Assembly: GCF_904424705.1 (NCBI RefSeq)
Contig: NZ_CAJGBF010000011.1
Location: forward strand, 86,266-150,265
DNA: 64,000 nucleotides
Direction: 5' to 3'
Origin: Rossellomorea arthrocnemi
GTDB taxonomy: Bacteria; Bacillota; Bacilli; Bacillales; Bacillaceae_B
The notes under the pieces are model-generated. The model was not told where the DNA came from. It saw only the letters and a program-made list of their open reading frames with translations, and searched no databases. A program made the translations under genes and the position numbers. Shown piece after piece: positions 8,423 through 16,002 of this stretch; the first letter of the stretch is position 1; every line of letters begins with the position of its first letter.

Positions 8423-8452
8423 TTACAATACATGAACATATAATCATATAAT
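8423..8452 (+). promoter_or_regulatory. czrA-cadA promoter with embedded operator
   Basis: TTACAA (8423-8428), 18-bp spacer, TATAAT (8447-8452). The spacer holds ATGAACATAT at 8432-8441, five bases before TATAAT, the same arrangement as the ctaA promoter on the other strand at 5565-5592. Autoregulation by the ArsR-family protein encoded 22 bp downstream is the simplest reading. Confidence 0.6.
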
Positions 8453-8474
8453 GGAATAGGATAGGAGTGTCAGT

Positions 8475-8843
8475 ATGGGGAAAAATGAAAAAGACGAGAA
8501 ATTAATTGAATTAAATAAAGCAAAGGTCAAACAGACCGAAATGTGTATCTGCGAAGACATTGATGAGGAAACGCTCTTTATTGTCACACAAACCTTTAAG
8601 GCTTTATCAGAACCTACTCGTGTAAAGATTCTTCATCTGCTTGCCCAGGAAGAGCATTCAGTAAATCAGATTGCCGAGAAACTATCCTTACTACAAACCA
8701 CTGTTTCTCATCAGCTTCGTTTCTTGAAGAATTTACGCTTAGTTAAATATAGAAGGGAAGGAACAACTTTATATTACTCAGCGGATGATGATCACGTAAT
8801 GAATATGCTTCAACAGACGATACACCATGCCAGACATCACTAA
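8475..8843 (+). CDS. czrA: ArsR/SmtB-family metal repressor, CzrA-like
   Basis: 122 residues with a winged helix core ([16 protein letters not shown], then recognition helix [13 protein letters not shown]). The C-terminal helix reads [18 protein letters not shown], which has the D-x-H-(x10)-H-(x2)-H spacing of the alpha-5 Zn site in CzrA/SmtB. The N-terminal CIC could add a second, thiolate-rich site as in CadC. Such repressors leave DNA when Zn, Co or Cd binds. It is 21 bp upstream of the P-type ATPase and probably controls it, itself and ctaA through the shared ATGAACATAT element. Confidence 0.88.
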   Translation: MGKNEKDEKLIELNKAKVKQTEMCICEDIDEETLFIVTQTFKALSEPTRVKILHLLAQEEHSVNQIAEKLSLLQTTVSHQLRFLKNLRLVKYRREGTTLYYSADDDHVMNMLQQTIHHARHH

Positions 8844-8864
8844 TGTTTTAACGGGGGACTAAAT

Positions 8865-10961
8865 ATGGATGAATATAAATTACAAGGGCTCACATGCGGA
8901 AATTGCGCGAGGGAAATGGAAGAAGAGATCAATAAGCTTGAGCACGGAGAAGGATCCAGAATACTTTATAACAGCAGTAAAATGATGCTGACTGAAGGTG
9001 TTGATTTAAATAAGGTTGAAAAAATCCTTTCCTCAGATGGAGCTGCCATCTTGAAAGATAAGGAAGGTGACCATGAACCTCATGATCACGACCATTCTCA
9101 TACAAATAGCAGTACAATGAAGATCTTGCTGGGAATCTCGACAATCATATTTCTTTCTGCCATTTATGTAGATTCACAACTGGATAATATTGTACCAGTA
9201 CTTTTGTATTTGACATCAGCAGCAACAAGCGGGTATTCGACATTCCTCAAAGGAGTAAAAAATTTATTTAAGTTTAAATTTAATATTGATACTCTCATGA
9301 CAATCGCACTTGTCGGAGCTTTTTCAATCGGAGAATGGAAGGAAGGAACACTGGTCGCTATTCTGTTCGGTCTCAATGAACTCTTAGAAGGAATGGGGAT
9401 GGAGAAAGCTAGGAAGTCCATGGAAGAACTACTTAAGGTTGCACCTAAGGAAGCGATTCTTGTTGAAGGTGGGAAAGAACGGGTGGTTCCCATCAGTTCA
9501 CTAAAAATTGAAGACATCGTCCTGGTCAAATCTGGGCAAAAGATTCCTTCAGATGGAATGGTTCAGTCAGGTAAAAGCTCAGTCAATGAAGCAGCCATCA
9601 CCGGAGAAGCCATGCCCGTCGAAAAAGGACCCGGAGAAAAGGTATTTGGTGGAAGTATCAATAATGAAGGGGTATTAAAGGTAAAGATTTCTAAAGAATA
9701 TAAAGATTCTTCACTTGCTAAAATACTGCATCTGGTGGAGGAAGCACAGGAAACCAAAACTCCGACAGAACAATTTATCAACAAGTTTGCCCGATATTAT
9801 ACACCACTTATCATGGTTGTTTCCGCCTTAGTCATGCTAGTACCACCGCTTCTATTTAATGGAGATTGGGGTTCATGGTTTTATCAAGGGCTGGCTGTTC
9901 TCATTGTCGGTTGTCCATGTGCCTTGATTCTTTCTTCGCCAATAGCCATTGTCTCTGGAATTGCCCGAAATGCGAAGAACGGAATCCTTGTCAAGGGAGG
10001 AGTCTTCCTTGAGCAACTCGGGAAAATTGATACGATTGCATTTGACAAAACAGGTACTTTAACCAAAGGGCATCCTTATGTAGAAGAAATAGCCGTTTAC
10101 AATGAAGAAGACTTTTTCCGAATTGCAGGTTCAATCGAGAAAACTTCTTCACACCCAATCGCAAAGGCAGTCATGAAAAAGATAAACGAAGGCTCTCATA
10201 ACCAGGCATATTCAGAGCCACAAGAAATCAATACGATCTCTGGTCAAGGTGTATCCGCTGTAATCGATGGGAAGACTTACAAAGTCGGCAATGAAAAAAG
10301 CCTCGATATTACCATCTCAATTGAAGTGAATCAAAGGATTCAATCGCTAAAAGACAAGGGATATACGCTAGTAATTGTGTCAAGTGATACAGAAGTTCTT
10401 GGGCTATTTGGTATTACGGATGAAATCAGGGAAGAAAGTAAAGAGATTATTGGAGGCCTTTATAAAGCAGGTATTAAAAATGCGGTCATGTTGACAGGAG
10501 ATCATGACAAGACAGCAGAAAAAGTGGCAAAACAAGTGGGGTTGACAAACTATTATGCTGGTCTCCTTCCAGATGAAAAAGTTTCTAAAGTAAAGGAACT
10601 CACAAATCAAGGCAAGGTTGCCATGGTTGGGGACGGTATTAACGATGCTCCTGCATTGGCTACAGCGGATTTGGGAATCGCGATGGGCAAAGGAACGGAT
10701 AGTGCGATTGAAACAGCCGATATCGTACTGATGCAGGATCATCTTGGGAAGCTGCCATCAGCCATAAAGATTGCTAAACGAGTCAATAAAATTATAAAAA
10801 TTAACATCTCATTGGCATTGGGATTAAAACTAATCGCCTTGCTCTTGACTATCCCAGGGTTATTAACATTGTGGATTGCTATCTTATCCGATATGGGAGC
10901 AACCATTTTGGTCACGTTGGTAAGTCTTACGGTAATGCTTGGGGAAAGGCAAAAGCAATAA
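8865..10961 (+). CDS. cadA: Zn/Cd/Pb-exporting P1B-type ATPase
   Basis: 698 residues: N-terminal HMA domain with GLTCGNCA (Cys11, Cys14), a His-rich linker HEPHDHDHSH near 68-77, transport motif CPC near 350, phosphorylation motif DKTGTLT near 393, and GDGINDAPA. CPC with this membrane layout places it in the Zn/Cd/Pb group (CadA/ZntA). It pumps cytosolic divalent ions out using ATP. It follows the czrA-like gene in one transcript and ends before a clear terminator. Confidence 0.93.
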   Translation: MDEYKLQGLTCGNCAREMEEEINKLEHGEGSRILYNSSKMMLTEGVDLNKVEKILSSDGAAILKDKEGDHEPHDHDHSHTNSSTMKILLGISTIIFLSAIYVDSQLDNIVPVLLYLTSAATSGYSTFLKGVKNLFKFKFNIDTLMTIALVGAFSIGEWKEGTLVAILFGLNELLEGMGMEKARKSMEELLKVAPKEAILVEGGKERVVPISSLKIEDIVLVKSGQKIPSDGMVQSGKSSVNEAAITGEAMPVEKGPGEKVFGGSINNEGVLKVKISKEYKDSSLAKILHLVEEAQETKTPTEQFINKFARYYTPLIMVVSALVMLVPPLLFNGDWGSWFYQGLAVLIVGCPCALILSSPIAIVSGIARNAKNGILVKGGVFLEQLGKIDTIAFDKTGTLTKGHPYVEEIAVYNEEDFFRIAGSIEKTSSHPIAKAVMKKINEGSHNQAYSEPQEINTISGQGVSAVIDGKTYKVGNEKSLDITISIEVNQRIQSLKDKGYTLVIVSSDTEVLGLFGITDEIREESKEIIGGLYKAGIKNAVMLTGDHDKTAEKVAKQVGLTNYYAGLLPDEKVSKVKELTNQGKVAMVGDGINDAPALATADLGIAMGKGTDSAIETADIVLMQDHLGKLPSAIKIAKRVNKIIKINISLALGLKLIALLLTIPGLLTLWIAILSDMGATILVTLVSLTVMLGERQKQ

Positions 10962-10969
10962 AATAAGTA

Positions 10970-11000
10970 AAAGGAGCAGGACTGATTCTGCTCCTTTTAT
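10970..11000 (+). terminator. Terminator after cadA
   Basis: 10-bp stem AAAGGAGCAG / CTGCTCCTTT followed by TATTTAT. Confidence 0.8.
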
Positions 11001-11102
11001 TTATGATAACTTGTCACATTATGATCATTTTTCTTACTATGTCCGGCCTGATACTCATGGTACATTTATGATAAATATTACAGAGGAGGAGGAGGATGAA
11101 TA

Positions 11103-11687
11103 ATGAAGAAATTTTATTGGGGGAGCATTCTTATCTCTGCTATGCTTCTTCTTTCAGGGTGTGCAGAATTTGAAGCCGAAACGGATTGGCAGGTACAGGA
11201 CTTCAATTATACAAATCAAAAGAGTGAAGAGGTGGGGTTAAAAGATTTGAAGGGTGACATTTGGATAGCTGATTTCATCTTTACCAGTTGTGAAACTGTG
11301 TGTCCACCAATGACATATAATCTGACCAAAATTCAAAAACAATTAAAAGAGGAGGGAATTAACGATATTAGGTTTGTCTCGTTTAGCGTTGATCCAGAAG
11401 TCGATACACCGGAAAAGTTGAAAGAATACATAGGCAATTACGAAACAGATACAAACAAATGGGATCTTCTCACTGGTTATGATCAAAAAGAAATCAGCAC
11501 ACTTGCTGAAGAGTCGTTTAAGGTATTGGTAAGGGATGATCCCTCCTCTGATCAAGTCATACACGGCACCAGCTTCTATTTGGTGAATAAAGAAGGGAAA
11601 GTGGTTAAGAATTACAGCGGGGTACAGGATGTCCCTTATGAAGAAATCGTATCAGACATCAAGCTTCTGAAGAAATCGTATGAATAG
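11103..11687 (+). CDS. SCO1/SenC-family copper-binding lipoprotein
   Basis: 194-residue lipoprotein (lipobox LLLSGC, Cys20) with a thioredoxin fold. The copper ligands of the family are visible: CETVC (Cys63, Cys67) and His154 in VIHGTSF. SCO proteins deliver copper to, or reduce, the CuA site of cytochrome oxidase on the outer face of the membrane. It is first in a tight cluster with a YtkA-like lipoprotein and two small membrane proteins. Confidence 0.9.
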   Translation: MKKFYWGSILISAMLLLSGCAEFEAETDWQVQDFNYTNQKSEEVGLKDLKGDIWIADFIFTSCETVCPPMTYNLTKIQKQLKEEGINDIRFVSFSVDPEVDTPEKLKEYIGNYETDTNKWDLLTGYDQKEISTLAEESFKVLVRDDPSSDQVIHGTSFYLVNKEGKVVKNYSGVQDVPYEEIVSDIKLLKKSYE

Positions 11688-11697
11688 GGTGAAATAG

Positions 11698-12108
11698 ATG
11701 AAAAAAAGAATCATTTTTATGTTTAGTATCATGTTATTAATGGGGATATTGGGAGCATGCGGGTCCGACGAAAATCTAAAAGACAAAGAAGAAGGTCAAA
11801 TGCCTCAAATGCTAGATGTAAAAGTAAAAACCGATCCGGCTGAACTCTCGGCGGGTAATACCACTCAAGTAAACGCCATCGTTACCCAAGGTGAGGAAAA
11901 GGTGTCCGATGCAGATGAAGTCCTGTTTGAAATCTGGAAGGAAGGAGCATCTGAAGAAGATCACATAAAGAAAGAAGCCGAGCATAAAGAGGATGGAAAA
12001 TATGCCATCGACTATACGTTCGATGAAAAAGGGAAGTATTTCATCATTGCCCATGTAACGGCAAGGGACCTTCACAACATGCCAAAAGTAGATGTGAATG
12101 TTCAGTAG
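11698..12108 (+). CDS. YtkA-like domain lipoprotein
   Basis: 136 residues with lipobox LGAC (Cys20) and one beta-sandwich YtkA/FixH-like domain (LDVKVKTDPAELSAGNTT to AHVTARDLHNMP). Such proteins occur beside copper and cytochrome oxidase assembly genes; a role in extracytoplasmic copper handling is likely but unproven. It starts 10 bp after the SCO gene. Confidence 0.75.
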   Translation: MKKRIIFMFSIMLLMGILGACGSDENLKDKEEGQMPQMLDVKVKTDPAELSAGNTTQVNAIVTQGEEKVSDADEVLFEIWKEGASEEDHIKKEAEHKEDGKYAIDYTFDEKGKYFIIAHVTARDLHNMPKVDVNVQ

Positions 12109-12126
12109 AAAGAAGGTGCAGCAGAT

Positions 12127-12438
12127 TTGGGTTTATTAAAATATATTCGGATAGCGAGTATCGTCTTGATTGTCGGAATGGTTGTGTTCTTTTATGTCCC
12201 ATTTAACTTAAGCCCCCCGGATTCAACCAGGGTGATCCTCGATCATGATCAAAAGACTTATATTGCACCTCCTTGTTTCAATCAGGCGGATGCCACCAAT
12301 TTCTTGGAAGAAACAACGGTTGCGAAACTTGATGAACTTGATTATGAAGCAAATTCATTCTGTACGGAAGAAGCACTCACTGAAAAAAGGACAACCTTAT
12401 TTCACCGTATGACAGGAGCAACGGCATTTGAATGGTGA
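12127..12438 (+). CDS. Membrane-anchored protein of unknown function
   Basis: 103 residues from TTG at 12127 (AGAAAGAAGGTG upstream). One N-terminal helix (about 8-27) is followed by an extracytoplasmic domain with two cysteines, in PPCFNQADA and NSFCTEE, which could form a disulfide or bind metal. No family is recognised. It is third in the SCO-YtkA cluster, suggesting a link to copper or oxidase assembly. Confidence 0.6.
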   Translation: MGLLKYIRIASIVLIVGMVVFFYVPFNLSPPDSTRVILDHDQKTYIAPPCFNQADATNFLEETTVAKLDELDYEANSFCTEEALTEKRTTLFHRMTGATAFEW

Positions 12439-12461
12439 TGCTAAAAGAAAGGAATGAGAAG

Positions 12462-12617
12462 ATGGATATTATTAACTTCATATTGGTCTATTTGGTTTTA
12501 TCGATTCCTTCAGGTCTTATAGTTCTGTTTTTTAAGAGAAAGTCATCGAAAGAGCTTAAGAAGTTGGAACAAACAGGTGAGCATTCAGGGTCTGTTGCAG
12601 CACCTGACAATAAATAA
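12462..12617 (+). CDS. Small membrane protein
   Basis: 51 residues: one helix (NFILVYLVLSIPSGLIVLFF) and a charged cytoplasmic tail. The ATG at 12462 is preferred over upstream ATGs in the same frame because AAAGAAAGGAATGAG lies just before it. Last gene of the SCO cluster; function unknown. Confidence 0.5.
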   Translation: MDIINFILVYLVLSIPSGLIVLFFKRKSSKELKKLEQTGEHSGSVAAPDNK

Positions 12618-12664
12618 GGGCGCATACCGCATGCAGCTATTTTGGTACGATCAGTACTTTTTGA

Positions 12665-12696
12665 AGAGCTTGTCCAAATGGATGAGCTCTTTTTCA
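12665..12696 (+). terminator. Terminator after SCO cluster
   Basis: Stem AGAGCT / AGCTCT with a 14-base loop followed by TTTTTC. Confidence 0.6.
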
Positions 12697-12745
12697 TTAC
12701 TTCAAAGTGATCGGTGCAGTTCAGCTCAGATATTAAGAAAAGTTT

Positions 12746-12805
12746 TGACACACATATTAGGTATTGCTAATATGATAGTTGTACATATTAGAAAAATCTA
12801 ATGTG
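12746..12805 (+). promoter_or_regulatory. Promoter with two tandem palindromic operators for second ArsR gene
   Basis: TTGACA at 12746-12751 and TAATAT at 12769-12774 (17-bp spacer). CATATTAG/CTAATATG (12754-12775) is a perfect 8-bp inverted repeat with a 6-base spacer lying across the promoter. Exactly 30 bp on, CATATTAG/CTAATGTG (12784-12805) repeats it with one mismatch. Two equivalent sites three helical turns apart suggest cooperative repression by the ArsR protein encoded at 12821. Confidence 0.75.
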
Positions 12806-12820
12806 ATAGGAGACAAAGAT

Positions 12821-13144
12821 ATGAGTACAAAAATGAATTTGGATACAAAGGTGAAGTTCCTGCATGGATTTGCCCACAAAATCAGGATACAGATATTAGA
12901 GAGTATAAAAACGGAAGAAAAGACGGTTTCACAAATTGTCGGGGAGCTAGATGGGAGTCAGTCTAGTATTTCCCAGCACCTTGCTTGTTTAAGGGGATGC
13001 GGGTTGATTGTTGGCCGTCAGGAAGGAAAGTATACGTACTATAGTTTAAGCAACCAGCATGTCCTCGATTTGCTAAATATGTTTGATGTCGTACTTGATG
13101 AAGTTGAAAACGATGTTGCGTGCTGTAACAATCATATCGTATAG
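12821..13144 (+). CDS. ArsR-family metal repressor (CadC/CmtR-like)
   Basis: 107 residues with a winged helix (FAHKIRIQILESI, then SQSSISQHLACLRGCGLI) and a C-terminal ACCNNH. The Cys in the recognition region plus the C-terminal Cys pair give a thiolate-rich set like Cd/Pb sensors of the CmtR/CadC type, unlike the His-rich sensor at 8475. AGGAGA precedes the ATG. It is 12 bp upstream of the large P-type ATPase, and its promoter has two tandem palindromes. Confidence 0.83.
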   Translation: MSTKMNLDTKVKFLHGFAHKIRIQILESIKTEEKTVSQIVGELDGSQSSISQHLACLRGCGLIVGRQEGKYTYYSLSNQHVLDLLNMFDVVLDEVENDVACCNNHIV

Positions 13145-13156
13145 AGGGTGAATTGA

Positions 13157-15760
13157 ATGGGAGAGTCATCTTGCAACTCAAGAAAAAAAGAAACAAGCAA
13201 AGAGATTGAAAAAGAAAGCTGCTGCAGTAGTCAAGGTGAGGAGAAAAAACAAGACCCTAAAGGCTGTTGCGGCAGTCAGGAACAATTTCAAGAGCCTGAA
13301 AAGGAAGAATCATTGGCGGCGGTCAAGAGTGAAGAGTCACATAGCGGCGATACGAGCTCATGCTGCAGCAATGGCAAGAAGGACAGTATTGACTTAAAAG
13401 GGTCCTGCTGTACATCAAAAAATGAAAACGGTGAAAAGGGAAATGAGCCTTCTTCTGTATCCCACAAGGCTGAATACCGGATTTATGGGATGGATTGCCC
13501 TTCTTGTGCAATGTCGATTGAAAAAGCTCTTGTAAAGCTGGATGGAATTGATGAGGCCAGAGTCCACTATAACTCTGCCAAACTTCAGGTAGCAGGAAAC
13601 AGCGGCTTTGATCAAGTCGAGTCGGAGGTTCATAAGCTTGGATTCAAGATTGAACCAATCCATCAGAACAATAACTTGAGAACATACACTATCGAGGGGA
13701 TGGATTGCGGGAGCTGCGCCAAGAGCATTGAAAACCACTTGAATACGATTCCTCAAGTCCGGCATGTAAGCGTCAATTTTTCTTCGGGAAAAATGAAAGT
13801 GGATCATGAGAACAGTGTGGAAGAAATCGTCTCTGAAGTTTCTAAGATTGGATTCCAAGCATCCTTGCTTTCAAAACGTGATGGGAGCACTGTTGCATCC
13901 AATAAAAAAGAAGAGTTTGGAGCCATCATCACTTCAGGAATATTGATTGCTTTGGGGTTCATAGGAACGTTAACAGGGATTTCCTCTATAGTAATCACCC
14001 TGATGTACGCAGCTGCTATGTTCATAAGTGGTCATAAGCCGGTTAAAAGTGCCTATTACTCTATCAAGAGCCGTTCATTAGATATGAATGTATTGATGTC
14101 GGTTGCAGCCATCGGAGCTGCGCTGATCGGGGAATGGCTTGAAGGGGCCACGGTGGTCTGGCTGTTTGCACTTGGAACCACTCTTCAAACGATGTCGATC
14201 GAGAAGACGAGAAGTTCCATCAGAAACCTGATGAATCTGGCACCATCGGAGGCGTGGATCAAAGATGGGTCGCAGTTAAAGAAGAAGCCTGTTGAAGAAG
14301 TTGGTGTGGGTGATATTTTAATCGTAAAACCTGGAGATCGAATTCCTCTGGACGGTGAAATCATAACCGGTGTATCAAGCATCAACCAAGCTCCAATTAC
14401 AGGTGAATCCATCCCTGTGGATAAAGAAGCCGGGGACTTAGTCTATGCGGGAACGATTAACGAAAATGGCTCTCTTGAAATAAAGGTCACGAAGCTGGCT
14501 GAAGATACAACCATTGCAAAAATCATACACCTGGTCGAAGAAGCACAGGAGCAGAAGGCACCGACCCAGGCATTCATCGATAAGTTCGCAGCTGTCTATA
14601 CGCCGATTGTGTTTATACTTGCGCTGGTCGTCATGGTTCTCCCGCCACTGGTTGGCTTTGGTACTTGGGGAGAATGGTTTTATAAAGGGCTCGAATTATT
14701 AGTCGTTGCCTGTCCATGTGCCCTGGTCATTTCTACACCTGTCGCGATTGTCTCGGCAATTGGGAATGCAGCGAAGAACGGTGTTTTAATTAAAGGTGGC
14801 ACATTCCTTGAAAAAGCCGGGGCGATTTCGGCCATAGCGTTTGATAAAACGGGTACCTTAACCGAAGGAAAGCCAAAGGTTTCTGAAGTTAAGGCATTTC
14901 ATTTAACAGAAGAAGAGTTGTTATCCATTGCTCTGACTTTAGAGAATTATTCGACCCACCCGATTGCAAAAACCATAGTCGAATTTGCGAATGAAAAAGG
15001 AATTGAATCGAAAGGTGGCGAGTTATTTAAAAGTATAGTGGGGAAAGGTGTGCAGGCAACTATAGCAGGTGTCATCCACTATGCGGGTAATCCAAGGCTT
15101 TTTGAGGAAATGAATATCCCTTTAGGCGAAGCGATAACAATTGGTCGAGATTTACAGAGCAGAGGGAAGACCGTCGTGATCATTGGTACAAAGGAGGGTG
15201 TACTTGGAGTCATATCGGTTGCTGATTCGATCAGGAAAACAACTGTAAAAGCACTTGACGGCTTGAAGGGAGCAGGTATTGACCAGGTAGTGATGCTGAC
15301 TGGTGATAATGAAGGTACCGCCAACATGATTTCAAAGGAAGCAAACGTCAATCGCTACTTTGCAGAGCTATTGCCCCAAGATAAAGTCGATGCGATCAAG
15401 AAACTGCAAAGCGAAGGTCATAAAGTAGCCATGGTCGGGGATGGCATTAACGATGCCCCTGCACTTGCCACCGCTGATTTAGGAATCGCCATGGGCGGTG
15501 CAGGCACAGACACTGCGATGGAAACGGCCGACATTGTGTTAATGGCGGATAATCTTGAAAAACTTCCTCACACGATCAATTTGAGCAGAAAAGCACTAAC
15601 GATCATCAAACAAAACATATGGTTCTCATTGATGGTAAAGGTCATCGCGCTGGCACTGATTTTCCCAGGTTGGCTGACTTTGTGGCTGGCAGTCCTAAGC
15701 GATACAGGAGCTGCAATCATCGTCATTTTAAATGCTCTTCGACTATTAAAAATAAAATAA
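13157..15760 (+). CDS. cadA: Cd/Zn/Pb P1B-type ATPase with Cys-rich N-terminal extension
   Basis: 867 residues. The first about 105 residues form a hydrophilic, low-complexity tail with four Cys-Cys pairs in similar contexts (ESCCSSQ, GCCGSQ, SSCCSNG, GSCCTSK at 22-23, 37-38, 69-70, 84-85). Two HMA domains follow (GMDCPSCA at 111-118, GMDCGSCA at 181-188), then a standard ATPase core with CPC, DKTGTLT and GDGINDAPA. The family is CadA/ZntA; the tail is longer than usual and probably buffers soft metals. It is co-transcribed with the ArsR gene upstream and ends before a strong terminator. Confidence 0.93.
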   Translation: MGESSCNSRKKETSKEIEKESCCSSQGEEKKQDPKGCCGSQEQFQEPEKEESLAAVKSEESHSGDTSSCCSNGKKDSIDLKGSCCTSKNENGEKGNEPSSVSHKAEYRIYGMDCPSCAMSIEKALVKLDGIDEARVHYNSAKLQVAGNSGFDQVESEVHKLGFKIEPIHQNNNLRTYTIEGMDCGSCAKSIENHLNTIPQVRHVSVNFSSGKMKVDHENSVEEIVSEVSKIGFQASLLSKRDGSTVASNKKEEFGAIITSGILIALGFIGTLTGISSIVITLMYAAAMFISGHKPVKSAYYSIKSRSLDMNVLMSVAAIGAALIGEWLEGATVVWLFALGTTLQTMSIEKTRSSIRNLMNLAPSEAWIKDGSQLKKKPVEEVGVGDILIVKPGDRIPLDGEIITGVSSINQAPITGESIPVDKEAGDLVYAGTINENGSLEIKVTKLAEDTTIAKIIHLVEEAQEQKAPTQAFIDKFAAVYTPIVFILALVVMVLPPLVGFGTWGEWFYKGLELLVVACPCALVISTPVAIVSAIGNAAKNGVLIKGGTFLEKAGAISAIAFDKTGTLTEGKPKVSEVKAFHLTEEELLSIALTLENYSTHPIAKTIVEFANEKGIESKGGELFKSIVGKGVQATIAGVIHYAGNPRLFEEMNIPLGEAITIGRDLQSRGKTVVIIGTKEGVLGVISVADSIRKTTVKALDGLKGAGIDQVVMLTGDNEGTANMISKEANVNRYFAELLPQDKVDAIKKLQSEGHKVAMVGDGINDAPALATADLGIAMGGAGTDTAMETADIVLMADNLEKLPHTINLSRKALTIIKQNIWFSLMVKVIALALIFPGWLTLWLAVLSDTGAAIIVILNALRLLKIK

Positions 15761-15793
15761 TTGAAACCTGTTTCAGTGTTTACTAACCAAACA

Positions 15794-15823
15794 AGACCAC
15801 TTTTAATTAAGTGGTCTGTTTTT
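15794..15823 (+). terminator. Terminator after second cadA
   Basis: 7-bp stem AGACCAC / GTGGTCT with AT-rich loop, followed by GTTTTT. Confidence 0.8.
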
Positions 15824-15851
15824 GATTGACATAGATTGTTTATTAAGAAAA

Positions 15852-15876
15852 AAAACCCTTGAATATCAAGGGTTTT
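15852..15876 (-). terminator. Terminator of the tRNA remnant
   Basis: Perfect 11-bp stem AAAACCCTTGA / TCAAGGGTTTT with 3-base loop. On the minus strand it is followed by a run of T and lies six bases after the tRNA CCA end, the usual place for a tRNA terminator. Confidence 0.7.
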
Positions 15877-15881
15877 CGGTA

Positions 15882-15923
15882 TGGAGCATAGCGGGATCGA
15901 ACCGCTGACCTTTTGGCTGCCAG
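15882..15923 (-). pseudogene. 3' half of a tRNA gene (probably tRNA-Ala), element junction
   Basis: On the minus strand the sequence reads CTGGCAG (anticodon loop, GGC if aligned normally), then an intact T arm AGCGG-TTCGATC-CCGCT, then ATGCTCC and an encoded CCA. The 5' half (D arm and 5' acceptor strand GGAGCAT) is absent: beyond 15923 the sequence is AT-rich and unrelated. Integrases often target tRNA 3' halves, so this is probably an attachment-site scar at the left edge of the inserted DNA. The Ala identity is tentative. Confidence 0.6.
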
Positions 15924-16002
15924 CGAACGTTGAGTTATTAAATACGTTAAAATAAGTCCATTTAGGTCGTTTTAATGTAAAGGAATTTACGGAAAAAACC
16001 CA

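Noticed and set aside
9061..9110. His-rich stretch as a frame artefact
   Set aside because: It lies in the normal HMA-to-helix linker of the ATPase and is common in Zn/Cd pumps.
9164..9529. 121-residue minus ORF inside cadA
   Set aside because: Antisense shadow of a strongly conserved P-type ATPase; low-complexity Ser-rich translation.
13415..13858. 147-residue minus ORF inside the second cadA
   Set aside because: Opposite the HMA domains; no start signal and no family features.
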